Below are positions 43,340-57,100 of a stretch of DNA of 64,000 nucleotides, one piece after another. A model generated the notes under the pieces. The model was not told the DNA's origin. It did no database searches and was given only the letters and a program-made list of their open reading frames with translations. A program made the translations under genes and the position numbers. The number at the start of each line of letters is the position of its first letter. The stretch's first letter is position 1. Source of the stretch: Isoetes taiwanensis (Eukaryota; Streptophyta; Lycopodiopsida; Isoetales; Isoetaceae); contig JAJEKV010000647.1 of the NCBI GenBank assembly GCA_021234155.1, positions 62,001 to 126,000 on the forward strand. Direction: 5' to 3'.

Positions 43340-44860
43340 TGATGAAGCAATAAATGGAATTCATGCAAGGCAATGGATTAAAGCTATGCAAGAAGAGATG
43401 GATGCTTTCGAGAACAGCACTTATGAGGTGGTGGACAAACCTAAAGACAAGAATAGCATAGGAAACAAATGGATCTTTAGGATAAAACCCGGAATAGATG
43501 GAAAATTAGGAAAAATTCAAAGCTAGGTTGGTAGCACAAGGTTTTACACAAAAAGGGAAAAGACTTTGATGAAACTTTTTCTCCTTTGGTGAAGATCCTT
43601 GACTTAAGAATATTGCTTGCCATTGCTAACTTTCGTGTGATCTTGATGTGCATCACATGGATGTCAACCTTTGCGATTTTAAATGCAAAATTAGAGGGAA
43701 GAAGTTTATCTAAAGCAAGCACACGGATTTGAGACGTAAGAAGGGAAGGTATGGAAATTAAAAGGGCCGTATGGTTTAAGAAATGATCTCAAGAGAATGG
43801 TATAAATGCATGAACAAAATATCTGCAAGAGCAAGGATTTGGAAAATTGAATTATGATGGAAATCTATATAGATTCAAAAATGGAGAAGAATGGTGCATT
43901 ATAGCATTATATGTGGATGACAATATCATGGTGGCAAAAGGGATGAAAACTTTACTCAAATGCAAGGAGATTCTCAATAACAAATTCCAAATGTCCGATT
44001 TAGGGGAGTTGAAAAGATTTTTTAGGCATTGAAGTTTACGAAATAGGGACAAAGAAAAAGTTCGACTTTAATGACAAACTCAAATTCAAAATATGCTAAA
44101 GCGATTTGGAATGAAAGAGTGCAATGCGACAAAGCACTCCTATTGTACCGCACCACAAAATCTCAAAGCAAATGAGTCCTCAAACGAAGAAGAGAAGAAA
44201 CAAATGGAGGAAGTGCCTTACGATCCTTAATTGGATGTTTGTCATATTGGCTAATTGCACAAGGCGACATATCCTTTGCGATCAATTTGTTGGCTTGGGG
44301 TATAATCATGACCCGGGGAAGGCATTAACTGGATGGCGACCAAGAGAATTTTAAGGTATCTAAAAGGTACTTTGCATTTTGGCATTATGTACAATACATG
44401 TGACTTAAAATTGAAGGCATATTGTGATCTTGATTGGGGTGGAGACCTTGATCAAAGGAGATCTACCTCGGGATATATGACTATGTTAGGAGGTGCGGTT
44501 ACTGGAAAGCAAGAAGCAAAATTGTATTGCTTTTTTATCAAGTCGGGTATAATATAATTCGCCTCATTGGCCGTAAAAAGAAATCATATGGGAGAGAAGA
44601 CTCATGGATGAACTTGGTTTTAGTCACCTAAATTTAATCGTGATGTTCTCAGGACAAGATTTCGCGCATAGCTATGTCGAAAAACCCTGTTCTACATGAA
44701 AGGTCCAAGCATATAGAAATGGAAGTTCATTTTCTTAGAGAGATGGTAGAAAAGAATCAAGTTCATTTGACATATATTGGTACAAAAGATCAGTTAGCAG
44801 ATATGCTAACTAAAAAAACCCCCGACAAGGTTCGAGGAATTAAGGAGTTTAGTTAAAAGT
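43340..44860 (+). pseudogene. Copia reverse transcriptase and RNase H
   Basis: NGIHARQWIKAMQEEMDAF and NKWIFRIK (43355-43480) open the reverse transcriptase. The catalytic box is ALYVDDNIMVA (43900-43935) and is intact. DLGELKRF then shifts by one extra T near 44020. RNase H follows with RILRYLKGTLHFGIMY, AYCDLDWGGDLDQRRSTSGY (44345-44480) and the closing HIEMEVHFLREMV and DQLADMLTKKTP (44710-44820). Domain order is complete but the frame is not. Confidence 0.85.
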
Positions 44861-44878
44861 TTGCAAAAAATATTACCT

Positions 44879-44889
44879 GAAGGGGAGAA
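44879..44889 (+). other. Polypurine tract
   Basis: GAAGGGGAGAA directly before the right LTR; primes plus-strand synthesis in such elements. Confidence 0.85.
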
Positions 44890-45588
44890 TGATGAAAATT
44901 GATCAGGTAATATTTGAGATACATTTAAAATTCTTCAACAGGAGTTCACATTTCTAAGGATAGATCAAGACTGGTTTGAGATCACTCTGAAGCAGTGCAT
45001 ATAATGGGGTTTGAATATGCTTGGTCTATACATATTTGAAGGGGAGACAGATATGGTTTATTAACCTATCAAGTTAAATGGAAACATTCGTATAAACATT
45101 TAACCTATATGGTTGGTTTACCATTGAAGGAGTTTCCATTTATCCCATATTTCTATTTCAATGGTTTTTGAACCATTAAGGAAATAGTTATGGATATGGC
45201 TAAGACCTTGTCGGTCAAATGAGATTTGAACAGAAATACACGGAGAGAGATCGGTCCGGCTAATCGGCCGGACCCAAGATAAAAACACAAGAAGAATCTG
45301 TAGAAGGTATCGGATCGGGAACTCTGTAATGGACATTTGCATAATGAATCCGGAATGCGCTTGGGCTATCGAAAATTAATAGTCAAAGTTGCTACAGTTG
45401 AAGGTCAATCCCATATGAACAGTAACTTCTATGATTTTGTGTTAAAGGTTTGAATGACATAAGAAATTTGCATAATCGAAGGTCTTCTCTTGAATTATAT
45501 TGTGACCATTGTGTTGAGGAATCAAAGATGAATTGAATACAAGGTTATAAGTGTGATTGCATAAAGATTATCTAGAAAAATTTCTTCA
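44890..45588 (+). repeat. Right LTR (699 bp)
   Basis: Same ends as the left LTR. It carries 72 extra bases at 45119-45190; without them both LTRs are 627 bp. Confidence 0.9.
45119..45190. repeat. 72 bp present only in the right LTR
   Basis: Begins TACCATTGAAGG and ends GAAATAGTTA. It contains a small imperfect hairpin (CTATTTC.AATGGTT against AACCATT.AAGGAAATAG). Either the left LTR lost it or the right one gained it. Confidence 0.85.
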
Positions 45589-46362
45589 ATCTATGAAGCA
45601 GCATCCTCCAAGGGAGTGAACCCTCCAAGCACTGAACTGAATAAGAGCAAGTTGTCCCGCCATGTGAAGCTCCTCCACAAACCCATCGCTTAACCATACA
45701 AACTAGATCACTCGAAGATCCCTTTTGATGAGTTTCGATTCTAGTACTCCAAAGCTCTATGCATGTGGACTTGCCCTGAAAGTTTCGACCATCCGGCTAA
45801 GAAAGCAGCAGAAGCGGGCCATAGCTCTAACCCTGGAGACCCGCCAGAGCTATCGTCTTTATGAAAGATGTCGAACACTAAAATACCTCTCTATCGCCCC
45901 TCAACAGCTTCTCTTTTCTGTTTTAGATCATTCAACCCTCAATATTAGCGCATCTTGAACCTTATAGGCGGATTGAACCTGAAAAACACAACCTGCAACG
46001 CAGATTTAACAAAAAAAACAAAAGATCAGAACCAAGAATAGCAAAACAACGTGCAAAAATAAAATTTTATTACAAGGACAGAGGCGTACCACTTGAAAAC
46101 GCTACAAGAATCTCTGAAACACATAAGGAGCTAAAATCCTCAAGAACTTCGACAAACTCTAGCGCTCAACTTGAAAATGGTATCAAACAAAAGAGACACC
46201 CAAGGCGATTCAGAAAATGTAAACAAAGAGTTGATCGATGCAGCCTAGCCCCGTGGCGTTAAGAAGATGCCATAGGCAGAGCTCGGCCAGAAAAAAAAAA
46301 AAGAAATGAACTAAAATGCCACATCAGCCGAAAATGCCCCACGCCAATTTTCACACTACACC

Positions 46363-46459
46363 AATGTTTAGATGGAGCAAATTCCGATCAGAAAATTGGC
46401 TTCCGCGCATCCACATATCGGCCACTTTTCTAGGCCGGAATTTGCTCCACCTAAACATT
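46363..46459. repeat. Foldback (hairpin) repeat
   Basis: AATGTTTAGATGGAGCAAAT TCCG on the left pairs with CGGAATTTGCTCCACCTAAACATT on the right with one mismatch. The spacer is about 45 bp. It has no coding content and looks like a small MITE. Confidence 0.85.
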
Positions 46460-49045
46460 CGTGTATACATAATTCTATTCTATTCTATTCTAGTGTGCCC
46501 CTTTGCATTAACAGTCCACCATCACACCATGACATTGTAGTATTGAACTCGATTTTGGGTGGTACATGTAAAGTATCAGAAATTAAGAATTTTCTTTCAA
46601 AAAGTAGGCATCACATTGATTTCCGTCTATCTTTCTATCGTGATTTCACTATCTTTTAGTGAAATATGGCTTACTCCATTTTTTTTCCATGTTTGATCTC
46701 TTTGATTTAATTAGGTTGTGGCCATCGCTATTACTTTCTTACCGTGCACATTGAATGAAAACGCGGGCACATACGACAAAGCGTGTGGGTCGCATTTGGT
46801 TTTAAAAAAAGCAGTTTTGCTTCTAGTCAAGGCAAAGGTAGGAAAATGTAAACATGGTTAATTGTAGGTTCAGCTTTGTGGGGTCTTGACTTGCTTTTAC
46901 ACAGATACCAATTTACCATTTTCATTCTTCACTCTATTTATTATCTATATCCCATAAACTAGAACATGCATGCACAAAGGATACTACCTTTTTCCAAAGT
47001 TTCCAAAGTTATACGGACAACAACAACGTAATATACAAGCTAGTTACAACAAACAACAATACATCCTTCAAGTTCACCATGATAAAATTATGGTGCGTCA
47101 TTTAGTCCTCCTCTTCCAGTCTATATGATGGTTACAATATCCTTTGGATTTATAGAGATTCTGGATTGGGTATAGGATGGGTCAGCTCTCACGAGCAACC
47201 AAAAACATGTTTTATTGTTTTTAAGAAATTAGCTTTTACTTCATTTGTCATGAAAACCAATTGGAATCTCTACAAAGTTATAAAGAATAATATTGTGCTC
47301 ATCATGTAGAGCGGAAGAGGTTGTCCGGATGTCAAGGGTACCATTAATGATGATCATTTGCATTGTGACCATTTTCTTTGGTGATAATCAAATCTGATAA
47401 AGGATATGGGTAATGCCTAAGCATAAATTCAATCTACCATGAACAAATTTAAACTTCTACTAAGCGCGACAACGAGTTTTGGCAACAATCTAGACCCGTA
47501 TCATCATGGAACTTGAAGGTGTAATGTTATACGTGTAACTTATTTGGACATTGTGAGACAAGTAGCAAGGAAACTTGTAAATGCAAAAAGAGACCATTCT
47601 TATGCATGCATATTCATAAGGTGACTATGTCTCTCACTTTATAGGATATAAAAAGCGGATAGAAAGTTGAATATGTTTGATGTGTTAGTCGTTCGGGAAT
47701 AGGGAATTTCGATTATCCAAAATAAGGTGGTGTTTGCCGGGCTATTATAGCAGTTGATTGAAATCTTGAGATATATTGAGAATGAAAATGGAGAAATCCA
47801 TTTGACAACTAGAATTAATCTTTCTACTCTAGCTAGAAATTCGGTCCCTTTGCGGGGGGACAGAGGGACCCTAACCTAAGACAATATAGACAATTTGGAC
47901 ATTCATTTGTAACACGTCAAAAGCGCTTTCTTATAGAACCAAAGCGAAACTTCATTAAGACCAAACGAATGCGCCTCGGTTTCATTCAATGTAGATGGTA
48001 AGGAAGCAATAGTAATGTCTAATATTTCTCTTTAAATCTGGTCATAAAAGCAGGACAGCCTTTGTTATTGGAGGCAACTAGAGCAAGAAATCAAAAGCGG
48101 AGGGAAGGAATAAAGAGGAGTCATTAACTATTTTGCTATAACATATATATGTCAAATAAAAGGCGATCAAAAACGGATCAATTTAAATAGAAAGCAAAGA
48201 AACTTACATGCTACAATATGTCGAGAAATGAGAGCGTAGCACTAGTTATACATTTATGCTCGCCTTTTGATGGACCACTTGCTTTTTAAAGATGGGTCTT
48301 TTGCGTTCAAGCAGAATGTGTAAAGCTAAAGTGCGGTATGTGGTCAGCCGATCAATGGGTGGCTTGGCTTCACCGGTACTGCCGACAAAAAAAACAAAAC
48401 CAATTAAATTGCCTTTGCCTCTCAACAATTACCTTTATAAATTCTGATTTCTTTGTCATTTCCTGTCTGGCGATGCATATACGAAGAATAGAAGCTTGTA
48501 CTACCTTTGGCCAGAATAAGCAGGACCACTAATGTAATATTTGCAGTGTACAGTAAAGACTTACCTGAGCCCATCTCTATCTATCTATCTTACATTCTAC
48601 ATAGATAACCTCTCATTATTTGGGGCTGAGAAAAAAGAAAAGCAATTTTAATGTCATGCCACGTAGGCATCATCCTTCCTTTTATCTAATTAAAGTCTTT
48701 TAAAGTCCCATTACTGGACTTTAAAGTCCCCAATCCCATTACTCAACTGATGTTGGTCCAATAACCCTGTAAATTTTAATATTTTGTCTTAAGACCACCA
48801 TAGCTTCTTTTAAGATGTTAGAATTAGTAATCAGATTGCATCTGGGGCGTACGTAGCAGCTCCTAAATATGTTTCCACATTAGTTAGAGTGATGCTATAT
48901 ATGCCATTGGAATGAGACTTAGAAGGTAAAAAACCTTTAAATTGTTAGAATAAGACTTGAAAGGTAAAAGGTCTTTAAATTGGCAGCACGGGTGTTCACT
49001 TCTATTCAAGCCTTAACATTGAATGGCATAGCCAGTTTTCTCTCG

Positions 49046-49073
49046 AAGGAAGGAAGGAAGGAAGGAAGGAAGA
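49046..49073. repeat. AAGG microsatellite
   Basis: About seven AAGG units. Confidence 0.95.
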
Positions 49074-50591
49074 AATTTTTAACGTCCACGGAACCCAATC
49101 AGGTTATGGGGCAAGATCTCACTCTGCCATTCACCTTGAATGGCAAATCCTTAGTTCTCCCATTCCATAGCATGCCAAAGCCTTGAAAAGGTATTTAACA
49201 TCAAAATTAAAGCATGGAGCAAAAGATTTTCTAATACTTACAAAATACAACAATACTAAAGATCATATGAAGTGCATATCTATGTTTCAAGTGAAAAACA
49301 TAAACCCTTCATATTATGTTCGATTTATGGTAATACTACAATGGTACCATGTGATATTTTTTGGCATCCAACCAAGTGGCCCCTGAAACATCAAGAGTAG
49401 GTAATGAGAAGAACATGGATATTTCTCTAAAGTTTTCAACTCTAGGTTTTCTCTCTCATCATCTTTAATCACATTTCGCCTTTGAAACCCATTTTGCATT
49501 CCACTGTGCTTGCTAGAAGAACAAGTATTGCTTGTCAAAGTCTCATCACTTCATCATAGACATCAAAGTGAACCCATCCACTCTACAAGCATCCCACAAG
49601 GCCCTCATAATTTCACGACTGTTTTGCACCTATAATCTCACTACAAATGCAAATGCTTGTCCCATGCATCTTTCATTACTGCAAGTTAAGTGCAAACAAT
49701 TCTTTTATAATATTGTCTTTTTTCCAATAGTTAGTGAGGAGGTTAGACGATGAAGTTGCATGCATTTAAACCAAACCATTGGTTTGATGCGTATGAAATG
49801 AATTAAAAAAAACATAATTTCAAAAGATTTCATTTTTTTCTTTTTTCTTTTTAACCCTTCCATTCTATTTGTTTGGAGGGCAATACTTTCTTCACCATTT
49901 CATTTCAACTATTCACACTCATTCCTTAAAACAAATTAGCCTAACGTTGAACACCCCCCAAAAAGGCCGCACCTTTAAATTTAAAGGCTTATCTCTATTA
50001 TTATATTCTTATGAGAAAATCCAGACATTTTAAATGGGATAATTAAAGCGTATGACTAACGAATTGATGATATTGTTCTTGGTGAGTGCAAAATGTCGTC
50101 GCTAATCAATCGCACCTTTGAATTTGAAAAAAGTAGCAGTACAAGAGACACAGGTAAGCAAAATCTGTTGTATGCATTAAATAGCTCAGCTTATGCATGA
50201 TTGTGAAGGAAAATATGTACAACTTAGAGAGGAGTTGATACAAAGGCTATTTATTACAAAGGCAACTTTACAGAAAAGAATCACTCCACGATTAAGCACT
50301 CCAGACTTATTGGTTACAGCTGCACAAGAAACAGCACACGTGAGGTCCACTTCCACTTTTTCAAAATAGCTAGATATTATCCTCGTAACCAAACCACAAA
50401 CAAATAGTGAAATGGTGTACCTGATCATCGAGGCAATGAAACAAAGCAAACTGCTAAGGTAGCAAGGTTAGTGGAATCTGCACAGCACAATTAAATGTCA
50501 TTGCAGAAATTCATCTAAACATGAAAAATAACAGCTTGGTTCTCGAGTTTGAAAGGCTCTTACCAGATGCATATGGCATCCCTTTAACTTT

Positions 50592-51113
50592 TTAAGATGT
50601 ATAGGTGATTATTCTGTCTGCAATCGTGCTTCTACATAGAGGGCATTCTGTGCATGCGATGGCACATCTTTTACACACTGCACACACAAAAGAAAACTTC
50701 CGTTATTTCTTCATCCTGTCCTGCCTACAAGTAGAAAACTATCAAATTTTCAAGTGATCATGGACAAATTGTCTTACAGCAAAAATGCCGACATGGTAGA
50801 AGAACTGCAGCTGTGGGAGCTTCAAAGCATACTTTGCAGACGTGGGAGGTTCTCTCCTCATCCTGTTGATCTTTCTCCTGAAGTGAAAGAATCTGCTCTC
50901 GCTCTCGTTCTCTTATCCTATCTTGTATCTTTGTCTACACAACAATTAATTCCTTCTTTAGGCCTACAACTTTTTAAATTTTTCTTCTTCTCAAATTCCA
51001 AGTAAAGCAAAGAGTGGATATAGCGGGCGCTTGACATAGCTTTGTAAGTGCCTCCACGTGAAGGTTTTGAAGGTCCTCAAGTGCATCAATATCCAAATCA
51101 TCTAATTCTTAGC
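50592..51113 (-). CDS. KIN7: Kinesin C-terminal exons with RING finger
   Basis: Part of the same gene. The exon near 51000-51113 encodes [20 protein letters not shown], then LTKLCQ. Exon 50778-50934 encodes IRERERE and [18 protein letters not shown] through RHFC. Exon 50592-50677 encodes [20 protein letters not shown] and RIITYTS then stop. Together they give a full C3HC4 RING pattern (CKVC, CRHFC, CKRC, CPLC), split by one intron after the HFC. Confidence 0.9.
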
Positions 51114-54100
51114 CCTATATTAGAGGGATATCAGTAAACTTGTTTTTTCATTAATCGTCGTTTCATTATTCATATAATCCTTACCTTCAACTGAGAAATA
51201 ACAGTCCTTAACTCTGCAATTTCCTGCTTTTTTCCTCTTCTGAGCAATTCGGTCTTCGTTGTCCATCCTTGCTTCTATCATCTGTGGTTTTAAATCTTTA
51301 AGACTATCAGAATCATTTGAAGTAGGATAAATATCAACCACGTCTGCTTTTTGCAAAGTTGTTCATAGGGTTATGTGCTTTTAACTTTGCAACCAAAACC
51401 CACATATTTACAGCGTCATTTTAGAGCAGTCTCTCTCTCTTGATTCATCAACCCTGTTTTGTAACTCTATTTCTTTCTTTTTCTTCTCTTCCAATTGAAT
51501 CTCTAAACCTTTTGCTTTCTCTTTCAGCAATTGCAAAGGCTTGTGAATATTGCTCTGCTACCATAAGACACATAACCATTGCTTATTGGCTTAGAAATAG
51601 CTTACAATGCCATTTGTTTTTGGCAGCTTGCAGCTCTTCTGAAAGCTGAGTGTTTTGCAGAGAAAGTTTCCTCGCCTCCTCAGCAAGACATTTCAGCTCA
51701 GTTGCTGCAGCAGATGCTAGTTCTTTTGCATAACTTGCTTCACTTGTTAGTTTCTGGTTATGCATTAGCAAAATTCCTTTCCTTCTTCCAATTCTCGTCT
51801 TCCTCTCTCTAGCTCTTCAGTCCTAGATGCCTGGGAGAAAGAGGGTTATCATTTTCAATTCAAAGCTTTTAAGAACTGCCAAATGATACTAGCAATATAT
51901 CAATACCTGCACGGACAGGTCATACTTTCAGGTTGCACAATTCGTCTTTAATGCTTTATTTGCATTCAAAAGTCCATTGACAATGTCCTTTGAATTATCC
52001 TTCTGGTACTTTTCGAGCTCGTCATTCCTCTCTTGGAGCTCCTTAATTTCAATGATCTGGAAATCTAACTTTATATGTAATTGCAAAAAAATAGCATAAC
52101 TGCTGTAGTAAGAACCATATGACACGTTTTTACCTTTGCCTGCAACTGCTCTTGAAGAATCCGGTTGTCTGCAGCTTTAATCTGCACATGTTTTCAGAAT
52201 TAAATTTGTTGCTAGCGGTAAAGAAATTGGCTACATTCATCCATATGGGCATGAACATGACTGATGTGGAAACACAATCAGAAGATAAGACATGCATTCT
52301 TTGTCCTCAAAAAGGATTAAAAAAAAAAAGAAAATAAGAAAAAGGAAAAAGGACATGTATCATAATGGACCTTGGTAAGGTGGGAACTGAAGACATAACT
52401 GGAAAGAGAAAAGAAAAACATCATGATCACCAACAGCAAGAATAATTGGATGTTCCACCATGGTAGCACATTCAGTAGTAGGACGAGAAGAAGAGCCTTG
52501 TTAAGCTTCTGTATATGTATAAATGCGCAATGAAAACGAATAAATAAACATGTTAGGACAGGCTATAAAGGTCTTTTCTTCATTTATTTTCATCCTCGTG
52601 ACCTGATTATTTCTAGACTTCTAAGGTTGCAAAGATATCATTGGAAATGCAAAACCATGTAGAAATAAACATTTTGAACACACATACCTCAAGTTCAAAT
52701 GCCTTCTCATTCAGTTGAGTTGTAAGCATTGAAATAACCTGCAAGAATGCAGATACTTGTCATGGGTTTTGCTAATATTACATAGCAATTTCATGCAATT
52801 TTCCAGAAATCAGTACTAAAGCTATACCTGTGACATCTCAACAAGTGAAGCATTTGCTGTAGCAGCAGCACCACCTTCCATCATGCGTTGTTCAAGAAGC
52901 TGCATATCATGCTGCTTTTCACTCATCTCATCCTTCAGCTTCTGGACTTGGGCCTTCAAAGTATAGGATATATACAGTATCAGCCACCTTAGCAAAACTC
53001 ACTAACTCAAAAATGCATGAAAATGCTTTCCCGTCTGTTTGACTGGACAGAAATTGGTATTGTATATCTTTAACTCCGTGATTACTCTTCACAAGAAAAA
53101 AAACGTCAATTACCTGAAGTTGGGGATCATCCGGGCTGTTTGTGAGTTGTTCTGATAATCTTCTTAATGAGCTATTACACAGTGCAATTTCGCCGGCAAG
53201 CATCTTTGCTTGCTCCCCAAGCAGATCCATCTGCTCTGCTGCTATAACTTCCACCTGTAAAAGTAGCATACTGTTAATTGCTATCAAGGTATCAGTTCAG
53301 CTTGTGAGAGTAATGGGGAAGGTATATTCTGCTCAGTTGGCACTACTTGCAGATTTTGATTGACAGTACAACTCACGGCAGATGTCTGTTGGCCGACCGC
53401 GGTTGCACTGAAAAAGCTTCGCCTGCTTGTGTTGATTCAAAAGTGCACTCTCATCCCTCGCCAATTAAATGATCTCCGCTGTCCGAAGTTTCCGTCAACC
53501 AGAGCATCTACATTGTTGTTATTGGAAGGATTGACTATGGGTGGATCACCACAAGAGCTTCCACTTTCTGGATTTAGTAACATGTCTTCAGTCCTCTGCT
53601 TTTGACATGAGGAATATCAGTAACTTCCATGCATTAATAGCATATTCTCAAGATGAAGTTTGTTTATAAGATCCGGGTAAGGACATCTCAAACACACCTC
53701 TTCCTCTCCAAGCGAATGCCTTCTGCGGTGTTGTGATCCAGTAGGAGCCGTATTTGTTATCAGCTTCTGCTGGAAACCACCAGGAATCGTACTTTTTGTT
53801 GAAACAAGTATGAGTTTTGTTAGTCTCTGAATCCTGCCCATTAGAGCTGCTTTTGCTTGCTCTTCCTCTTCCAATCTTGATTGCATTTGCACCTGACCTG
53901 CCTCGAGCTTCCATGTTTAATAATAACAAAACATTATCAGATGTGGTGCAAACAACCAGAACCGGCTTGACTTTTTGGACCTATAAGTACACAATATTTA
54001 GCCCGATTAGTTTGCAGGGTACCTGCTGACGTAATGTGAACAAATCCTCATGACCAGATGTGGGAAACTGTTTTCCAAAGATGCCCCTCTTTAGTTGTTC

Positions 54101-57100
54101 CAATTCCTGCTTCAAGATGCTAATCTCTTTCTGGTACTTCCTTATTAGGGATTTTTCATCCATGATCTGTAGACAGAAGGAACAAAGTGAATTCGATTTT
54201 TTGTTGCTTCTTTTTTTTTTGATGACATGCCAACTTAGCATATTGATGAAAGATACCATTTTGATGCAATACGAGACAATACAATATGGGCCTCACCCTA
54301 TTTGGAGCAGCATAGATCTCCACACGCTTTGCCCTCTGAGCAAATTTTAATGTGTTATTTGTCTCTTCAATGTTACTTGATGCAGGCGTGATGGTACAAA
54401 TGAGCTGTTTCGAAAGAAGTGAGAGAACCCCATCAAGAATAATGAATTATACATCTACAAATGAAAAGGACTGCATTGCAAGGCCGAGATAGTTACTGAT
54501 ATACGGCCATGACCACTTAAAGACGACTGCAAAAGCCTTGTTAACTTTGAGTCTCGATATGGTATGTGTGCAGCTCTTCCATCACTGAGCTTTGATATAA
54601 CCTAATATTAAATAATTCAAAGACATTATGTTAAAACTTTCAACAACATGTAATTCTTATTAGATAATTAATCTCATCATGTCAGGACCAAGAGACGTGC
54701 TATCTGACATCTGATGATTATTGCTCTTGTGGTAGTTAAAGTACAAAATTCTTAATTTTGGGTGTTATGACACATAGAGAACTTACAGTTCCAAGAGTAA
54801 GCAAACTTTTGTTGATATATGAACCCTCCTTTCGTCTTAATCCAGTAGTTTCAGTTTTGGAACTTTCAGATCCTGCAAGGTCGATAAGATTCTGCAAAAC
54901 CCACAACTCCAAATTAGAAGCTTAATACAAGGTTTCTTAAACTTCAACATAAATAGTATGTTAACAATCTCCTTACAAGTTGGGATAACGTTGCTCCATC
55001 ATCATCAAGATCTCCCCCACATACACTGCTTTCAATTGTCTGGACATAGGGCGTAGAAATCATGTGTTAGACACTATAGGTCATATGCATATTCTGATAA
55101 ATACATTGTCCACCCATCCATCACTCAAGCCACTTCTGTATGACTAAATTGTTTAACATGGCCCACCACATCAGGGGGCAAATTGGCTCTTAGAGGAGTT
55201 TCTTTGAGGGTTTCTAAGAGAATTAAGGAGGCAGCTCAATAAGGGGTCCTTCAAAAGAAAGGGAACAACACGTAAGCTACAGCTGCTACTCTTTAATATT
55301 TCGCTTTTATTTTGTACCTAGGTTACATGTTACTAGAACATACTTGCTCCTAGCTATCCATACTTTACAATTGTATTATTGGTCTTAGAGATCCCGTCGG
55401 TCTTCGGTGGATACTAATAAATCTTTCTTTCTTTCTTTCTTTCTTTCTTCCTTTCTATATTCAATATCTTCTACGTAAAATAAACATAGCATAATGTCCC
55501 ATGATAGATAAGGATAAGACACAAAAAACAATGTGGGAACAAATTGAATCTTACTACTTGCTTGTTTTATCTCTTACCAAAGTGAAAATTGTGTGGCTCC
55601 GACTACTGAATAGATTAAAATTGTTTGATCCAACATGTCGATGTTCTATGAAAGAATAAGAAAACATAATAAGGTTGCATGTGGCACCATTTCTTAATCA
55701 TGAACAACAGTTAAGCACAACTTATGAGACAACAGCCAAATAGAACCCTTTCTCAAACAATGCAAAGCAGGAGATATAAAAAATGTATTCTGGATCTAAA
55801 ATCACCTTCTCCAGCAGCAATCAATGAAAGTGCATGTGCTGCAGATAACACAACTTCCTCCTTGATTCCCTCAACATATGTTCCCTATGGATATGAAACA
55901 ATACTGTTGCATTATGACGTATGTGCTTGAATCTACTTATAGAACAAGGTAGCCAGTGCAAGCATACCTGAGTATCTCACCATCAACCACGAAGGTTTTG
56001 GCCAGCGGATCCAACAAATCATTAATGACCTAGAGAGAGATTGTTACTTATGCCCAAACAGAAACAGGAAGCTTTTTTATGGAGTTCTAAAAACTAGTCA
56101 TTTTAGACTTTTGTAAAAGTTCACTCCAACAACAAGACATGGTATATTAGTAGTTGGCTGTAAGAAGAACCTGCAATCGAAAAATAGCATACCTCATTAT
56201 ATATCTCAAGGTAAGAAACACGTAAAAAGAAACTCCCTCCCTGGAGTCTGTAATTTTTAGCATAGAATCATCAGTGCCATAATGATTATTGTAGTCAGCC
56301 TTCGCAGTTAATGGATAGATTTTAAAACAGCCAAAATAACATGGACTCACTTCTTGTATAATCTTGAATACATCTTGTATTGCCGTTGGAATTATCCCTG
56401 GAGAAATTTGATCACCCTGTAATACATAATCAATTGAGTGTTCCCACTAGCAAACCTATTGAAGACTTAAAGTACTTACATGCATGGTATGTGTCTTGCC
56501 ACTGCTAGTGACTCCATATGCAAAAACCGTCCCTAGTAAAGAGAAAAGGATGTTAATATTGAAACATTTGTTCATCTGGGAGTAATGTGTTGCAGCTACA
56601 AAGAACTCAAACAACAGAAATGTCTGTGGTTGTTTTGGGTGTGAGGTCTTGATAAAATGCGCAATCAACCAAGAACAGCTGAACTTTGGATTGAACGCCC
56701 AACTGGACATACACAGCGTTCTGCTTCTGGTACCTGGAATGTCACTCACTAACAGAACTAACATTGTGAAAGGCTAGGAAAATTCAATTACCATTGATCC
56801 CTTCCATGGCTCCACGCACAACATTCCTTGCAGCTATGTCATAAACAGTCTTCGTATTTGTTGCAGGCCCAAATACTTTGTCTGCAAAGAATAGAAGTAT
56901 TACTGACACCTTTAGTCCTCTCCCAGGCATGCATTTACTTCAAAATCTAAGCTATCCTCCAAAGTTTGCATATAGAAACATGTTTTTATAGTATCAATCT
57001 TTAAGTTTGTGTGTCCTGCACTTAAAACACCAGAACAGTATCGATTTTAACTGAAATCGTGGCAGAATATATGTTTCATGGGAGTAACCATGTACGTTGT

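Larger units (their letters stand above)
39972..45588 (+). mobile_element. Ty1/copia LTR retrotransposon, full length
   Basis: Two direct LTRs starting TGATGAAAAT and ending TTTCTTCA, a 5 bp target-site duplication, a primer-binding site, a polypurine tract, and gag-protease-integrase-RT-RNase H in copia order. The LTRs differ by roughly ten substitutions plus one 72 bp indel, so the insertion is recent in evolutionary terms. The internal frames nevertheless contain many one-base breaks. The unbroken structure and matching target sites make this the best-defined element in the window. Confidence 0.95.
45600..50590. other. Intergenic; no gene recognised
   Basis: AT-rich with scattered short frames and no domain. 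It contains the foldback repeat at 46363-46459 and an AAGG microsatellite at 49046-49073. Confidence 0.45.

Noticed and set aside
53360-54350. Plus-strand open frames
   Set aside because: Antisense shadows of kinesin exons read securely on the minus strand.
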